DNA of 55,959 nt from the NCBI RefSeq assembly GCF_000372725.1, contig NW_005201102.1, forward strand, positions 11,072-67,030, in the 5' to 3' direction. Origin of the DNA: Emiliania huxleyi CCMP1516 (Eukaryota; Haptophyta; Isochrysidales; Noelaerhabdaceae). Position numbers and translations under genes: made by a program. Of this stretch, positions 1-9,268 are shown one piece after another. The notes under the pieces are model-generated. The model did no database searches and was not told where the DNA came from. It saw only the letters and a list, made by a program, of their open reading frames with translations. The first letter of the stretch is position 1. The number at the start of each line of letters is the position of its first letter.

Positions 1-229
1 GTAGCATGAGCAGATGAGCGTCGACGCCACGAGCCGAACAAAGTCGCGCTCCTCCGGTATTATAATCAGGGCAGGCAGATAGGACGAGGGTGAGCGTCAG
101 GCGGGGGGGGGTCAGGGGGGGGTAGGGGTGGGGTCGGGGTGGGGTAGGGGTGGGGTGGGGGTGGGGTGGGGGTGGGGGTGGGCAGCGTCTCCGTGCTGGA
201 GCGGTGCGTCCGTCGTCCCCGCCCTCGGG

Positions 230-345
230 CAATCTCGGGCACTCTCGGGCAATCTCGGGCAATCTCGGGCACTCTCGGGCAATCTCGGGCACTCTCGGGC
301 AATCTCGGGCACTCTCGGGCAATCTCGGGCAATCTCGGGTGTCTG
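230..345. repeat. 10-bp tandem repeat
   Basis: About eleven units of the form (C)ACTCTCGGGC / AATCTCGGGC run head to tail. The two unit types alternate irregularly. The CCCGAGA core (on the other strand) recurs in other arrays of the window (near 15.87, 21.19 and 35.08 kb), several of which are intronic. The overlapping open frames on both strands are produced by the repeat and are not called. A G-rich stretch (GGGGTGGG)n lies just before it at about 105-180. I see no gene in bases 1-800. Confidence 0.9.
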
Positions 346-519
346 CCCCACCGGCCTCGCTCGTCGGTCGGTGGCGGATGAGGCATTCGGCGAGCAGGTC
401 GCCTACAGAGAGAAAACGCCGCCCCGTCAGAAACCAGACAGGCGGCCGTGAGGAGAGCGGGCGTCTTGTGCTGAGTGTGCCGGTGTGTCGAACCAGTGTG
501 GGCCTCCGCCCGCCGCATC

Positions 520-645
520 TCTCTCTCTCTCTCCCTCACTCTCTCTCCCTCTCCCTCTCTCTCTCGCTTCCTCCCTCCCTCTCCCTCCCTCTCCCTCTCC
601 CTCTCCCTCCCTCTCCCTCCCTCTCCCTCTCTCTCTCTCTCGGGC
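520..645. repeat. CT-rich microsatellite
   Basis: Nearly pure pyrimidine (CTCTCTCC)n tract. It opens long artificial Ser/Leu/Pro and Arg/Glu frames on both strands. A second short array, CTCTGCGGTG/CTCTGCGGCG, follows at about 715-785. Nothing else supportable is seen between 650 and 1100 apart from the possible 3' part of the thioesterase gene. Confidence 0.9.
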
Positions 646-1129
646 GCCGTCGTCAGCAGACTCAAAGGTGTGCTGCCTGCGCGGCGAGAGGAGGCAGATG
701 GGAGGAGGCGGCGCTCTGCGGCGCTCTGCAGTGAGATGCTCTGCGGTGCTCTGCGGTGCTCTGCGGCGCTCTGCGGTGTCGGTGCTCTGTGCAGCGGTGC
801 GTGCCGTGCGGGGCGCGTGGCCGCCTCACGGCGTCTGGTCTGTGCCGCCGCCCACTCGCCCCGGTGCGTGCCCCGCGCCCGAGGTCTGTGTGTCTAGGCC
901 TAGGTCTGTGTCAAGCGGCAGTGCCTCCTCTGGGGTGTGTCTAGGCCTAGGTCTGTGTCCACTCCGCAGCGCACCCCGCCGGGCGGCTAGGCGGCAGTGC
1001 CTCTTCTTCCGGAAGCCTGGGGCGTGTGCGGCGCATGCTGCAAGGCGATGCCCCGAGGCAACCAGAGGCCTGCTGCCACTGTCTACAGGCCTGCTGTGCG
1101 CTGCCATGCATCTAGGGGTCTGCTGCAGG

Positions 1130-1743
1130 AAGAAGGCGCGGTCGTCCCACGCAAGCAGCCGGGTGGTCACGGCGAACCGCTCAAAGCAGCGGACCTGTTC
1201 ACAGCCATGGGTGTGAAGAGACGCTGTTCACAGCCGCGTCGTCACGGCGAACCGCTCGAAGCAGCGGACCTGTTCACGGCTGCAGCTATGAAGAGAGGCA
1301 TAGGCACGAGGAGGGGCGTGGCGCCGAGAGAGCCGAGCCACCGGCCGCGTCACGCGCAGCGTCGAGGCGGCGACGACGAGCCTGACCGGCGGCGAGCGCT
1401 TCCTGCAGACCGCCCACACGCCGTTGCGCATCCAAAACTGGCGCTGTGCGTAATTGACAAACCGCAAGTATTTGGCGTGGTTCATACTCGCCGAGTGGTC
1501 CAGGTCGGTGGGCCAGCAGCAGTAGCGCGTGCGATCGGGCTCTCCCACGTCGGCGCGCTGGCGCCGCCAGGCCGCGAGCAGCTCGACCACCAGCATCCTC
1601 AGGTAAAACTCGATGTCGGCGCAGTGGACGGCGGCTAGCAGCGCAGCCGCGGATAGGGGCTTGCGACCGACGCAGCGCAGCGATATCAGCGTCGAGAGAC
1701 CAACCGCGATCGCAGTGCTCGTGACGAGCGTTTCCGGCGCCAT
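1130..1743 (-). CDS. THEM6-like thioesterase (4HBT fold), 3' end unresolved
   Basis: Exon 1 is 1743-1342 (134 codons, ATG at 1743) and exon 2 begins at 1194, so the intron is 1195-1341. The product has an N-terminal hydrophobic/helical segment (residues about 1-60), then PTDLDHSASMNHAKYLRF, which fits the PxDxDxxxHMNxxxYLR signature of the THEM6/hot-dog thioesterase group, then VAASTLRVTRP joined to FERFAVTTRLLAWDDRAFF, the usual FxVxTRLLxWDxRxFY stretch. THEM6-type proteins are membrane-anchored acyl-thioesterase homologues; the substrate is unknown. The intron holds a second, nearly identical copy of the exon 2 start (about 1236-1269), which would read into a TGA if used, so 1194 is the working acceptor. 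I cannot locate the C-terminal exon; frames below about 1130 look non-coding. Family call is strong, gene end is not. Confidence 0.75.
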
Positions 1744-2322
1744 CGTCGGGTTGTATCGCCAGCGTTTTGGGCGGATATTCTATCGAAAAGAGAAAACCGA
1801 GCGGCGTGACTGCACTCCGACCCGCCAATCCGGAGGGCCAGGACCGGAGGGCCCCGGGCGAGACCTGGAGTCAACTGTCGGGGGAGGGGAGGATCGAGCT
1901 GACTCGGCCTCTGCGAGTGGAGTCGGGCCGTGCGAGCCCACCGGAGGTAGACCCGTCGCGGCGGCGGCCGGGGACCACCGCGATCTACGGCAAGGGGAGC
2001 CACGGCCCTCCGAGCTCGATGAGGGGCCAGCGGAGGGGAGGGGCGAGCCGAGGACGATAGAGAGACCGCGGATGCGGGCGCGACTCGTCGACCAGGGAGA
2101 GCCGGCCCGACCTCCCTGGGCGGGGAGGCGACGCGACCCTATGCCGCCGTCCTCGCCCGGGGAAACCTCGGCCGGGCCGTCGACACTCTCGGAACCGGTG
2201 GAGCCGGGAGAAGCCGGCGAAGACGAAAGGCGGCAGCGGAGAAAGCGACACCAACAACGAGGGAAACGACCACACCGGCCGTCGTATGACGCTCGGCAAG
2301 CGAGCAAGAGAACGAATCGGGG

Positions 2323-2640
2323 GATGGCGTGGGCGACGCGGCTCAGTTCAACGGCCCAATCGGCGGCCGGAGGCAGTTTGGCGGTTGATGGTGCGAAAGG
2401 CGACGTCGTAGGGAGCGACGTTGTAGCCGCTGTCGTGGGAGGCGGCGTCGGCGATGGAGCCGACGGATCGCCGTCAGCCCCAACGGCAGCGCGCTGTTCG
2501 TGGCAGACTTCTGGAGCCACAAGATCCGGCGGGTGGAGGTGGCGACGGGCGCGGTGACGACTGTCGCGGGCAGCGGCGCCGAAGGCAGCTCTGATGGCGT
2601 GGGCGGCGCGGCGCAGCTCTCGCGCCCAGTTGGCATCGGG
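2323..2640 (+). pseudogene. NHL-repeat relic
   Basis: Two pieces in the same frame read like NHL beta-propeller blades. Near 2323 the codons give DGVGDAAQFNGPIG. After a stop at about 2386 and about 85 nt of non-matching sequence, 2467-2640 gives IAVSPNGSALFVADFW, HKIRRVEVATG, VTTVAGSG and a second DGVGGAAQ.LSRPVGI. The consensus of such repeats in algal NHL proteins alternates exactly these phrases. No start, stop-free frame or continuing blade is present, so this is probably a fragment; retained exons of a gene with an unseen intron cannot be ruled out. It lies just upstream of the RCC1 gene on the same strand. Confidence 0.6.
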
Positions 2641-2774
2641 CAACTCCGTGCACTGACGGTCGGCCGTCAGAAAACACGCCTCCGTGGCTCGGGTTACACC
2701 AATCCTCGCTACCCAAATTTCTTTTTCTAAAAGAAGCCTCCCCGCCCTCGCCAATCACGCCGCCGCCCGCCCGC

Positions 2775-4115
2775 CTCCTCGACCTCCCCACGGAGCTTCT
2801 CGTGCGCGCCCTCTCTCGCTGCGACAGCCCCGCCGACATCGCTCGCGTCGCGGCCGTCTCGCTCCTCTTTCACGCCTCGCTTGCGGTGCAGGGCATCCGC
2901 TTGTGGGCGCAAGAGCGCGGCTTCGAGCTGCCGGCGCACCCAGAGGGCGAGTGCTGCGCCGTGCGGTGGCTGTGCTTCGCTGCGTTGCTTTGCGAGTCCA
3001 ACCCGCTGGCGAGGCTGGCGGCGGGCGATCTGCACAGCGTCTTCATCGACGGCGAGGGGTGGCTCTCGTCGTGTGGCTCAACGCCGTCCTGCGCTCCAGG
3101 ACTGCTCGGCCACGGTGAGGGCGTGACGCGGCTCAACACGCCGACCCGCCTCCCTTACCCGCTGGGCGGCGAGCGTGCTGTGAGCGTGTCGGCTGGAGAT
3201 GGTCACAGCCTAGCCCTCGCCGCCAACGGCAGCGTCTGGAGCTGGGGCGGTGGAGGTGCTGGCCAGCTGGGCCACGGCGACGAGCAAGAGCAGCTACTGC
3301 CCAAGAAGATCGAGGCCTTTGCTGGCCAGCGCGTCGTCGCTGTGTCGGCTGGAGAACATAGCCTCGCCGTAACCACTGACGGCGCCGTCTGGAGCTGGGG
3401 CGGTGCTGCCTATGGCCGGCTGGGCCACGGCGACGGGCAGGACCAGCTGCTGCCCAAGAAGGTCGAGGCGTTACCTGGGCAGCGTGTCGTCGCTGTGTCG
3501 GCTGGATACTTCCACAGCCTTGCCCTCGCCGTCGACGGCGGCGTCTGGAGCTGGGGCTGGGGATGCGAGGGCCGGCTGGGCCACGGCGACCAGCAGCTGC
3601 AGCTGCTGCCCAAGAAGGTCGAGGCGTTAGCTGGGCGGCGCGTCGTCGCCGTGTCTGCTGGCGAATGGCACAGCCTCGCCATCACCGCCGACGGCGCCGT
3701 CTGGAGCTGGGGCTATGGAGCCTTTGGCCGGCTGGGCCACGGCGACCAGCAGAACCAGTTGCTGCCCAAGAAGGTCGAGGCGTTGACTGGCCTGCGCGTC
3801 GTCGCTGTGTCGGCTGGAGGCGCCCACAGCCTCGCCATCACCGCCGACGGCGCTGTCTGGAGCTGGGGCGGTGCTACCTATGGCAAGCTGGGCCACGGCG
3901 ACCAGCAGCAGCAGCTGCTGCCGAAGAAGATCGAGGCCTTAGCTGACCAGCGCGTCGTCGCTGTGTCGGCTGGAGCCCGCCACAGCATCGCCATCACCGC
4001 CGACGGCGCCGTCTTCACCTGGGGCAAGGGCGAGGACGCCTGCCTAGGCCACGGAGAGGACCTTTCGAACCAGCTGCTGCCCAAGAAGGTCGAGATGTGG
4101 GCGCCGGGACGATGA
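2775..4115 (+). CDS. F-box protein with RCC1 repeats
   Basis: From 2775 the frame reads LLDLPTELLVRALSRC and continues AVSLLFHASL, a good F-box (LPxELL, hydrophobic helix, LW end). This would tie the protein to an SCF ubiquitin ligase through Skp1. From about 3170 to 4100 come about six RCC1-type repeats of roughly 156 bp, each with RVVAVSAG, HSLA(I/V), DGAVWSWG, LGHGD and LLPKK. They should fold as a seven-bladed propeller that presents substrates or binds chromatin or small GTPases. The repeats are very alike even at DNA level, which suggests recent internal duplication. No ATG lies in frame upstream in this exon (the first usable triplet inside is GTG at 2802), so the initiator is probably in an upstream exon that I cannot place. 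The stop is at 4115. Confidence 0.88.
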   Translation, partial: LLDLPTELLVRALSRCDSPADIARVAAVSLLFHASLAVQGIRLWAQERGFELPAHPEGECCAVRWLCFAALLCESNPLARLAAGDLHSVFIDGEGWLSSCGSTPSCAPGLLGHGEGVTRLNTPTRLPYPLGGERAVSVSAGDGHSLALAANGSVWSWGGGGAGQLGHGDEQEQLLPKKIEAFAGQRVVAVSAGEHSLAVTTDGAVWSWGGAAYGRLGHGDGQDQLLPKKVEALPGQRVVAVSAGYFHSLALAVDGGVWSWGWGCEGRLGHGDQQLQLLPKKVEALAGRRVVAVSAGEWHSLAITADGAVWSWGYGAFGRLGHGDQQNQLLPKKVEALTGLRVVAVSAGGAHSLAITADGAVWSWGGATYGKLGHGDQQQQLLPKKIEALADQRVVAVSAGARHSIAITADGAVFTWGKGEDACLGHGEDLSNQLLPKKVEMWAPGR

Positions 4116-4463
4116 GCAGGCAAGGGGGGGCAAGAGCTACGCGAGGCAGGGGGCAGGCTATGGGGCCAACACAACACACTTGAAAGTTACAACACGTATT
4201 GAGGCCATCGTGGCGCCGCGTTCCCATTAGTTCCGAAATTCCCACATCTTGTGTGCAGCGGACAGCGTCCCGGCGCCGGTGCACGAAGCGTTCGCTCGTG
4301 TGCCGGCGCGCGCGCGAATTAGGGCTAGAGCCGTATGTGAGAGTCGATCTCTGTCTGTCCGTCGTTCTCTCTTCCAAAGAGTCGGAAAAAGAAATCGCAG
4401 TACCGGCTTCATTAGCATTGGATCGCGTGAGATGCTCGTGTCGTCACACAGCTTTGTCAGTTG

Positions 4464-4718
4464 TCAGGTAGAGGTACAGGTTTGTCCTTCACGGACCTCA
4501 ATGCGGCGTTGAGCGACGGCGCCGCTGCAGTCGGTGGTGCCGACGTACGGAATACTCGCGACGGTCGTGTTGTTGTAAATCCACGGTTCGTCGCCCGAAC
4601 CGTAAATCGTTACCTCATGGGGGCCAAAGGTGCACGTGCACACAGAAAAACCCAAGGTACAGGTGCATGTGCATGTTTTTTGGATGCAGACGACCGTTTG
4701 CGGTTTGGGGTCACTCAC
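4464..4718 (-). CDS. hypothetical fragment
   Basis: A minus-strand frame with balanced composition reads VTIYGSGDEPWIYNNTTV, SIPYVGTTDCSGAVAQR and ends REGQTCTST-stop. It lacks the Arg/Pro-rich look of shadow frames here and carries Cys-rich repeats (CTCTCTLG). I do not recognise a family. It could be the last exon of a secreted protein or a relic. The rest of 4120-5017 shows no convincing gene. Confidence 0.3.
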   Translation of the reverse strand: MSDPKPQTVVCIQKTCTCTCTLGFSVCTCTFGPHEVTIYGSGDEPWIYNNTTVASIPYVGTTDCSGAVAQRRIEVREGQTCTST

Positions 4719-5017
4719 ACCCGCACGAGGTAGGCGGCGCGCAGCGCCGCTCTCGCAGCACGCAGGCTGTTTTTGACTGTTTCTGCATTTTGTTTTTGTT
4801 TTCAGTCGAGCCGGGGCCCGACCCCCTCAGACTCTGTCAGAGGCGGGGCGGGCGGGCGCCCACTGACCCAGAGATCAAAAACGCTCAGCCCAGGGTAGTT
4901 GCTGCAAATTTGGGGAGTCGTTGAGTTGTTTGGACTTTTTAAGACCGCAGGGCGGGGACCTGTTCCTTTTTACCCATCTCCTAGTAGAGGTGTCCGTTTT
5001 ATTTATTAGAGGCATCT

Positions 5018-6733
5018 TCAGTACACCGAGGGTTGTTTTTCCTCAGCGAAGTCTTCAGCTTTCAAGATCGTGAGATCGTCTCGCGTCGGGCCATCAATGG
5101 CTGCGATTCGAAGATCACGCTTCCGCATCGCAGCCTCGAGAATGCTACGCACATCGCGCGCATTACCTGGTAAAGGCACGCTGAGTTTTTCACTCAGCGC
5201 ACGCCGCGCCGCACCATCATCCTTCTCATCCAGCTTATTCTCATGCCAATCCATCATGTTTTTCGCTATCTTGAGGAGCTCGGGTGGTTTGTAGTCGGGG
5301 AAATCAATCCGGTTGTGAAGAGGGAAGCGCGAATCCAGGCCACTGTTCTCCCGAAGCAAATGCTTGATGTCCCGATTGTTGGGCTGCTCCCAGTAGCCGG
5401 CGAGGATGATAGCCAATTTCCCCCGGAGCTTATCAGCTAGCGCCACGAGCTGGGTGATTGCCTCCGTTGAGTAGTCTTCGCCGCCTTTCATTGGGAGGAG
5501 TGAATATGCCTCGTCCAACATGAGCGTACCACCCTCCTGCACAGGCCGATAGTACTCCGATAGTACTTTTGTCTTGTTGACCAGGATGAAATGGGTAGAG
5601 CGCAGAGCAGTGATGTTGAATTTGTCCCAATCAGCCGGTTCGAACTGAACTTGCGAGGCTTTTCTCCTTGCAAGTTCCTTTGCAAGATCAGGGCAGTCGA
5701 GCTGGTCCTCTTCTGGTTTGCCCGGCGGAGTTGGGCCGACATTCTCCCATTTGAGGCCTGTGCACATGGCAGACAAGAGTACCTCCTTTGTCTGATGCGC
5801 AGTGCTACCCAACGTGGTGCCGCATAGTGCTGATCGTGCATTTTCATGGATAGACAGCTTGGCAGTAGGAACAGCACCTATGCTGTGCAGAAGACGTGCG
5901 ACGATCTCAGCGACGGTTGATTTGCCCGTACCAGGATTCCCGATAAACAGCATGTGGTTCCCCACGGGTCTCCTCTCAATGCCGAGCAACTCTCGGCGCT
6001 CCGTCGCAATCGCAGTCTCGCATAGCATTCGGATTTGGCGCTTCACCGGCTCGACCCCCACGAGCTGACCTTCGAGCTCGGCCAACGCGTTGTCCCGTGC
6101 CACCATGAGCTTCTTGACAGTGGGAGGGTCATTAGCCAGAGAGCCGTCGATACGTTGTCTCTTTGCACTTGGCGCAGCTGCATGGGGGCTCTGGACGAGC
6201 CATGGCGTGTCAATTCTGGTCCCCCCAACCACTTTGAGCTCGAGCTTGCCGCCCTCCACCCGCTGGCCTACAAGGTGCTTGAGGTCGTCCATGCTTCCAA
6301 GCGTCATATGGGGTATGTATCGACCCTTCTTCATGGTATCGGGGTCGCGCATACCCACTAAGACCGACCGCTCGAGTTGCGCTCGCAGCTCTTGCACAGC
6401 GTGGCACGACACGAGAGCTGTTAATTTGTGCTTTCCTAGCTGTCCGGTGCATGATTCATCATCGTTGAGTTTGAGGAACGAGGCCTGGCCCGGGCCGCGT
6501 CTTGCCGTGATAAATGCAGCCCTCGTCCTGAGGCGAGCGATGTCCTGTCCAGTGAAAAACGCTTCAAAGACCAGGCTCGACTGGCGTTTCAGGATTTCGT
6601 CCACTGCTTGCCAAGCGTGGCTCTCATCCACGCCAGTGTACACGTCAATCGTCACGTGCCAAGGCGACGTCAGATTGGGAGGAGTGGAAGGAGGAGTAAC
6701 AGAAGGATACCAGATGAGCGCGACTGTCGGCAT
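5018..6733 (-). CDS. 2H-phosphoesterase / CbbX-type AAA+ ATPase fusion
   Basis: Single-exon gene, 571 aa, ATG at 6733; a longer frame starts only with GTG. Residues about 20-170 carry two HxT motifs, WHVTIDV (His26) and IPHMTLG (His142), about 116 residues apart. That is the layout of 2H phosphoesterases (LigT/2',5'-ligase-like), which cleave cyclic phosphates or 2'-5' RNA links. A basic linker SAKRQRID follows (about 189). Residues about 215-540 are an AAA+ module of the CbbX/SpoVK group: Walker A GNPGTGKST (265-273), Walker B TLMLDEAYSL (about 405), sensor 1 LAIILAGY, and GLDSRFPLHNRIDFPDY with the arginine finger. Walker A and B are about 135 residues apart, much more than usual, so an insertion sits between them. 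No organelle transit peptide is obvious; cytosolic or nuclear location is inferred. Its base composition is less GC-rich than its neighbours'. Confidence 0.88.
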   Translation of the reverse strand: MPTVALIWYPSVTPPSTPPNLTSPWHVTIDVYTGVDESHAWQAVDEILKRQSSLVFEAFFTGQDIARLRTRAAFITARRGPGQASFLKLNDDESCTGQLGKHKLTALVSCHAVQELRAQLERSVLVGMRDPDTMKKGRYIPHMTLGSMDDLKHLVGQRVEGGKLELKVVGGTRIDTPWLVQSPHAAAPSAKRQRIDGSLANDPPTVKKLMVARDNALAELEGQLVGVEPVKRQIRMLCETAIATERRELLGIERRPVGNHMLFIGNPGTGKSTVAEIVARLLHSIGAVPTAKLSIHENARSALCGTTLGSTAHQTKEVLLSAMCTGLKWENVGPTPPGKPEEDQLDCPDLAKELARRKASQVQFEPADWDKFNITALRSTHFILVNKTKVLSEYYRPVQEGGTLMLDEAYSLLPMKGGEDYSTEAITQLVALADKLRGKLAIILAGYWEQPNNRDIKHLLRENSGLDSRFPLHNRIDFPDYKPPELLKIAKNMMDWHENKLDEKDDGAARRALSEKLSVPLPGNARDVRSILEAAMRKRDLRIAAIDGPTRDDLTILKAEDFAEEKQPSVY

Positions 6734-6984
6734 CTCTGCGAACGCGCAGGAAGGCGATGACAGCGACGACTTGTAATGTCCGCCTGCCGACGTCCTCCAA
6801 GCCTCCGAACTCCCGCACGAAAAAGAAGACGTTGCTGGCACTTTTTCTTTTTTCGATCACTTTCATTTTCTTCTTTATCATAGCGCTCGATGAGCACGCA
6901 CACGACATGTACGCCTTACCAGAACCACTTCCCCCACACACGCTCCCACTGCACGAGACGGCCTTCTGCAAAGCGCGACGACGA

Positions 6985-7110
6985 GGGGAAACCTGGTACG
7001 CGGGGCCAACCCTCGGAGAGTATTCTATGATGTATCTTATTCCGGGGCCCGTGTGCGGGGAGCGAACCTTAGCGACCGCCCAGAAGCTTTCTGAGCGAAC
7101 CAATCGGGCC
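6985..7110. repeat. dispersed repeat, diverged partial copy
   Basis: GGGGAAACCTGG, GCCAACCCTCGGAG and TATGATGTATCTTATTCC appear here. The first two match the family copies at 8.7, 12.0 and 22.8 kb; the last is found inverted at about 8668-8686 (GGAATAAGATACATCATA on the opposite reading). It looks like a degraded or rearranged copy of the same family. Confidence 0.5.
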
Positions 7111-7510
7111 AGGATCATCAGCATATGTCCCCTCCACAACATCGTGGGCGTTTGAGCGGTATTTGAGGAGCACCGCCACTCTGAAGTTCGGCCGGGTGGT
7201 CTGCAGACCCCCCCCCCCGGAGCAGCAGAGGCTCCGTGGGGTCGAAAAGTCGACGCTGGGAGTCGCAATCGTCAAACCGTCGCAACACCACGCGGTACGC
7301 ACGTACCGCCCACATCCCCTCCACCGCTGAGCAGGCGCAGATCGACCGCCGGGCCGCGTAGCCGTTGTTAAGGAGCGGTTTTTGGAGCCGTACGAAGAGG
7401 TCCCAGACGGGCGAAGATGCGGTTTTTCGACGACCACACGCGATTTGGTATCTGGTTTTTGCTAAAAACGGGCCGCCTAGTGCAGCATCACTAGTACAAC
7501 ACGCAACCAC
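7075..7510 (-). pseudogene. hypothetical coding remnant
   Basis: Two minus-strand stretches look protein-coding but sit in different frames. 7510-7200 reads VWDLFVRLQKPLLNNGYAAR and GMWAVRAYRVVLRRFDDCDS. 7185-7075 reads FRVAVLLKYRSNAH and YADDPGPIGSLRKLLGGR followed by a stop. A splice or a frameshift must join them. I do not recognise the family; a transposable-element gene is possible because dispersed repeats flank both sides. No ATG-led complete frame is seen. Confidence 0.3.
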
Positions 7511-7525
7511 ACTGATAGCTCCACA

Positions 7526-8690
7526 CTAGCCAGTATAGGCGAGAACCGACGGCGTCACGGTCGCCGGAGTGGACGCACTGCACACACACTGTGACCGTGT
7601 CGACGGTGTGACAGTGAGCTGACACAATCGTCGGCGCCGCGCTATCGCGGCGCCCCGCAGTCTACATGCCTCAGACGCACCCCTGAACGCGCCATGGGCG
7701 CGCAGATACACCGCAGCGCCGAGGAGAATCCACACCTGGCCGGTCCCGAGCCCCGTCCTGGGCCTCCAGGCGGCCGAAGATCGGCGTTCGGGCGGGATGA
7801 ACTTGTCGGAAATGGAGCAAACTTGGCGCGGCTCGCCGCTCGCGGTACCGGGTGAGCCTGGATAGGGCAAAATCTGGGGTGAATACGAGGGACAGAGGTC
7901 GCAATTTTGTCGCGCAAGTTTGCGCGGCGTGGCGCTGCCCCGCTGCCGAGGGCGCACCAACCCGTGGCGGCGGCATTTCCAGCCCAAATTGGGCGTTCCG
8001 TGCGCCTTGCCGGCGAGAGTGGACGGGCTGTGCATCGTGGGGGGGGTGAGTGGGAGGGAGGTGGTCGTGTGCCTACTTTGTCGGCCGCGCGCGAGGAGAA
8101 TTCTGGGTGTGAGGCGCGCAGGAGGCGAGGGTGGGCGCGCCGGCGGTCGAGCCGCCGAACAATTCGACGTGGCGCAGCTCCGTGCCGGCGGGGACGACCA
8201 AGCACATGATGTCGGCGGCGGTCGCGCGACGAGCGAGAGCCGCAGGGGCCCTCTGAGAGCCAGGCGCCGAAAAGCAGCGTGAGCGGCGGCCGCGATCAGC
8301 CACCTGTGGGCGGCCACCGGGGTGACGGTCAAGCGCTGCCAGGGTTGGATCCGGTGCGTCTCGTATCACTGGTGGGCTGGGTATGCAGCAGCGGCGCTCA
8401 AAAAGAGGAAAAAAAAGCGACAACTGTTCTGACTGTCAGCTTTCTCGACGCACCGTGCTCGGCCTCGCTGAAAAGCTGGCTGGTGGTCGCGCGCAGCGCG
8501 TCGGCGCGGCTCCGACTGCGGACTGGTTGGGCACCTCGGCTGGGTCCATCGGCAAGAGGCCCGCGCCGTCGGCCAGCCCCGCGAGCGCATGGGCGGCCGG
8601 CGCTGAGCGGAGGACGGCGGGGAGATCTCGAAATCTTCGCACGAAAATCACAAGGCGCCGAGGGGGGGGTCCGAATAAGATACATCATAA
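7526..8690. other. intergenic, no supportable gene
   Basis: Open frames exist on both strands but are Arg/Pro/Ala-rich or change frame repeatedly. A minus-strand phrase, CLVVPAGTELRHVELFGG at about 8210-8150, and another around 8640-8440 could be decayed exons, but I cannot join them. No RNA gene or clear promoter is seen. Confidence 0.4.
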
Positions 8691-8694
8691 TTCT

Positions 8695-9190
8695 TTAGCT
8701 CCGAGTAGAGGGGGCGTTCCGCAGCTAGGGGGACCCACAGCGCGAGGGAAAAATTCCGCCGCTGGGGGAAACCCGGAGCGCAGAGCCAACCCTCGGAGAC
8801 CCGTGTTATGGCCCTGCGACTGCGCACCCCCCCACGGTCGAGGAAGAGGGTGCGTTCTGCAGTTAAGGGGTAACCCGGTACACGGAACCATCCCTCGGAG
8901 ACGTGTTATGGCCCTGCGACCGCGCACCCCCGGGGCTAGGGCTCTCTAGCCCGTAACCCGATGCCGAGCGGGTCCGGCCAACTGGGTGCGCTTCTCAGCT
9001 CCCCGGTCCTGGGCGTGAGGTTAATGACCGCACTCCAAGTGCTCCAAGTGTGCGCCCCCCTCACTTAGCTCTTAGGGGTCAGGGCTCTCTAGCCCGTAGC
9101 CCGATCCCAATCATCCGGCCCGCTGGGTGCGCTTCTTAGCTCCCCGGCCCTGGATGTGCGGGTAATGACTGCACTCCAAGTGCTCCAAAT
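8695..9190 (+). repeat. dispersed repeat family, copy A (with a second partial unit)
   Basis: The element begins CTCCGAGTAGAGGGGGCG and continues through GGAAACCCGGAGCGC, CCAACCCTCGGAGACC, CTCTCTAGCCCGTA, CTGGGTGCGCTTCT and ends with GCACTCCAAGTGCTCCAA. The 3' half is repeated once more (about 9075-9190). Equivalent copies lie at 12.0 kb (opposite strand) and 22.8 kb. No protein is encoded; a MITE- or SINE-like non-autonomous element is the likely nature, but no clear terminal repeats or RNA polymerase III boxes are visible. Confidence 0.7.
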
Positions 9191-9268
9191 ATGCTAAAAT
9201 CTCTCTCCCCCCCAGCCGTAGCTTTTGGCGCTTGGGCAACGATGTCACAAAGAAACCCGGGGACGCAA

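Noticed and set aside
485..1216. 243-aa plus-strand frame in the first kilobase
   Set aside because: Composed of the CT microsatellite, a 10-bp repeat and the antisense of the thioesterase exon; no protein-like stretch.
7526..8332. 268-aa minus-strand frame
   Set aside because: Arg/Pro/Ser-rich, with competing frames of equal quality in the same DNA; only short phrases look coding and they switch frame.
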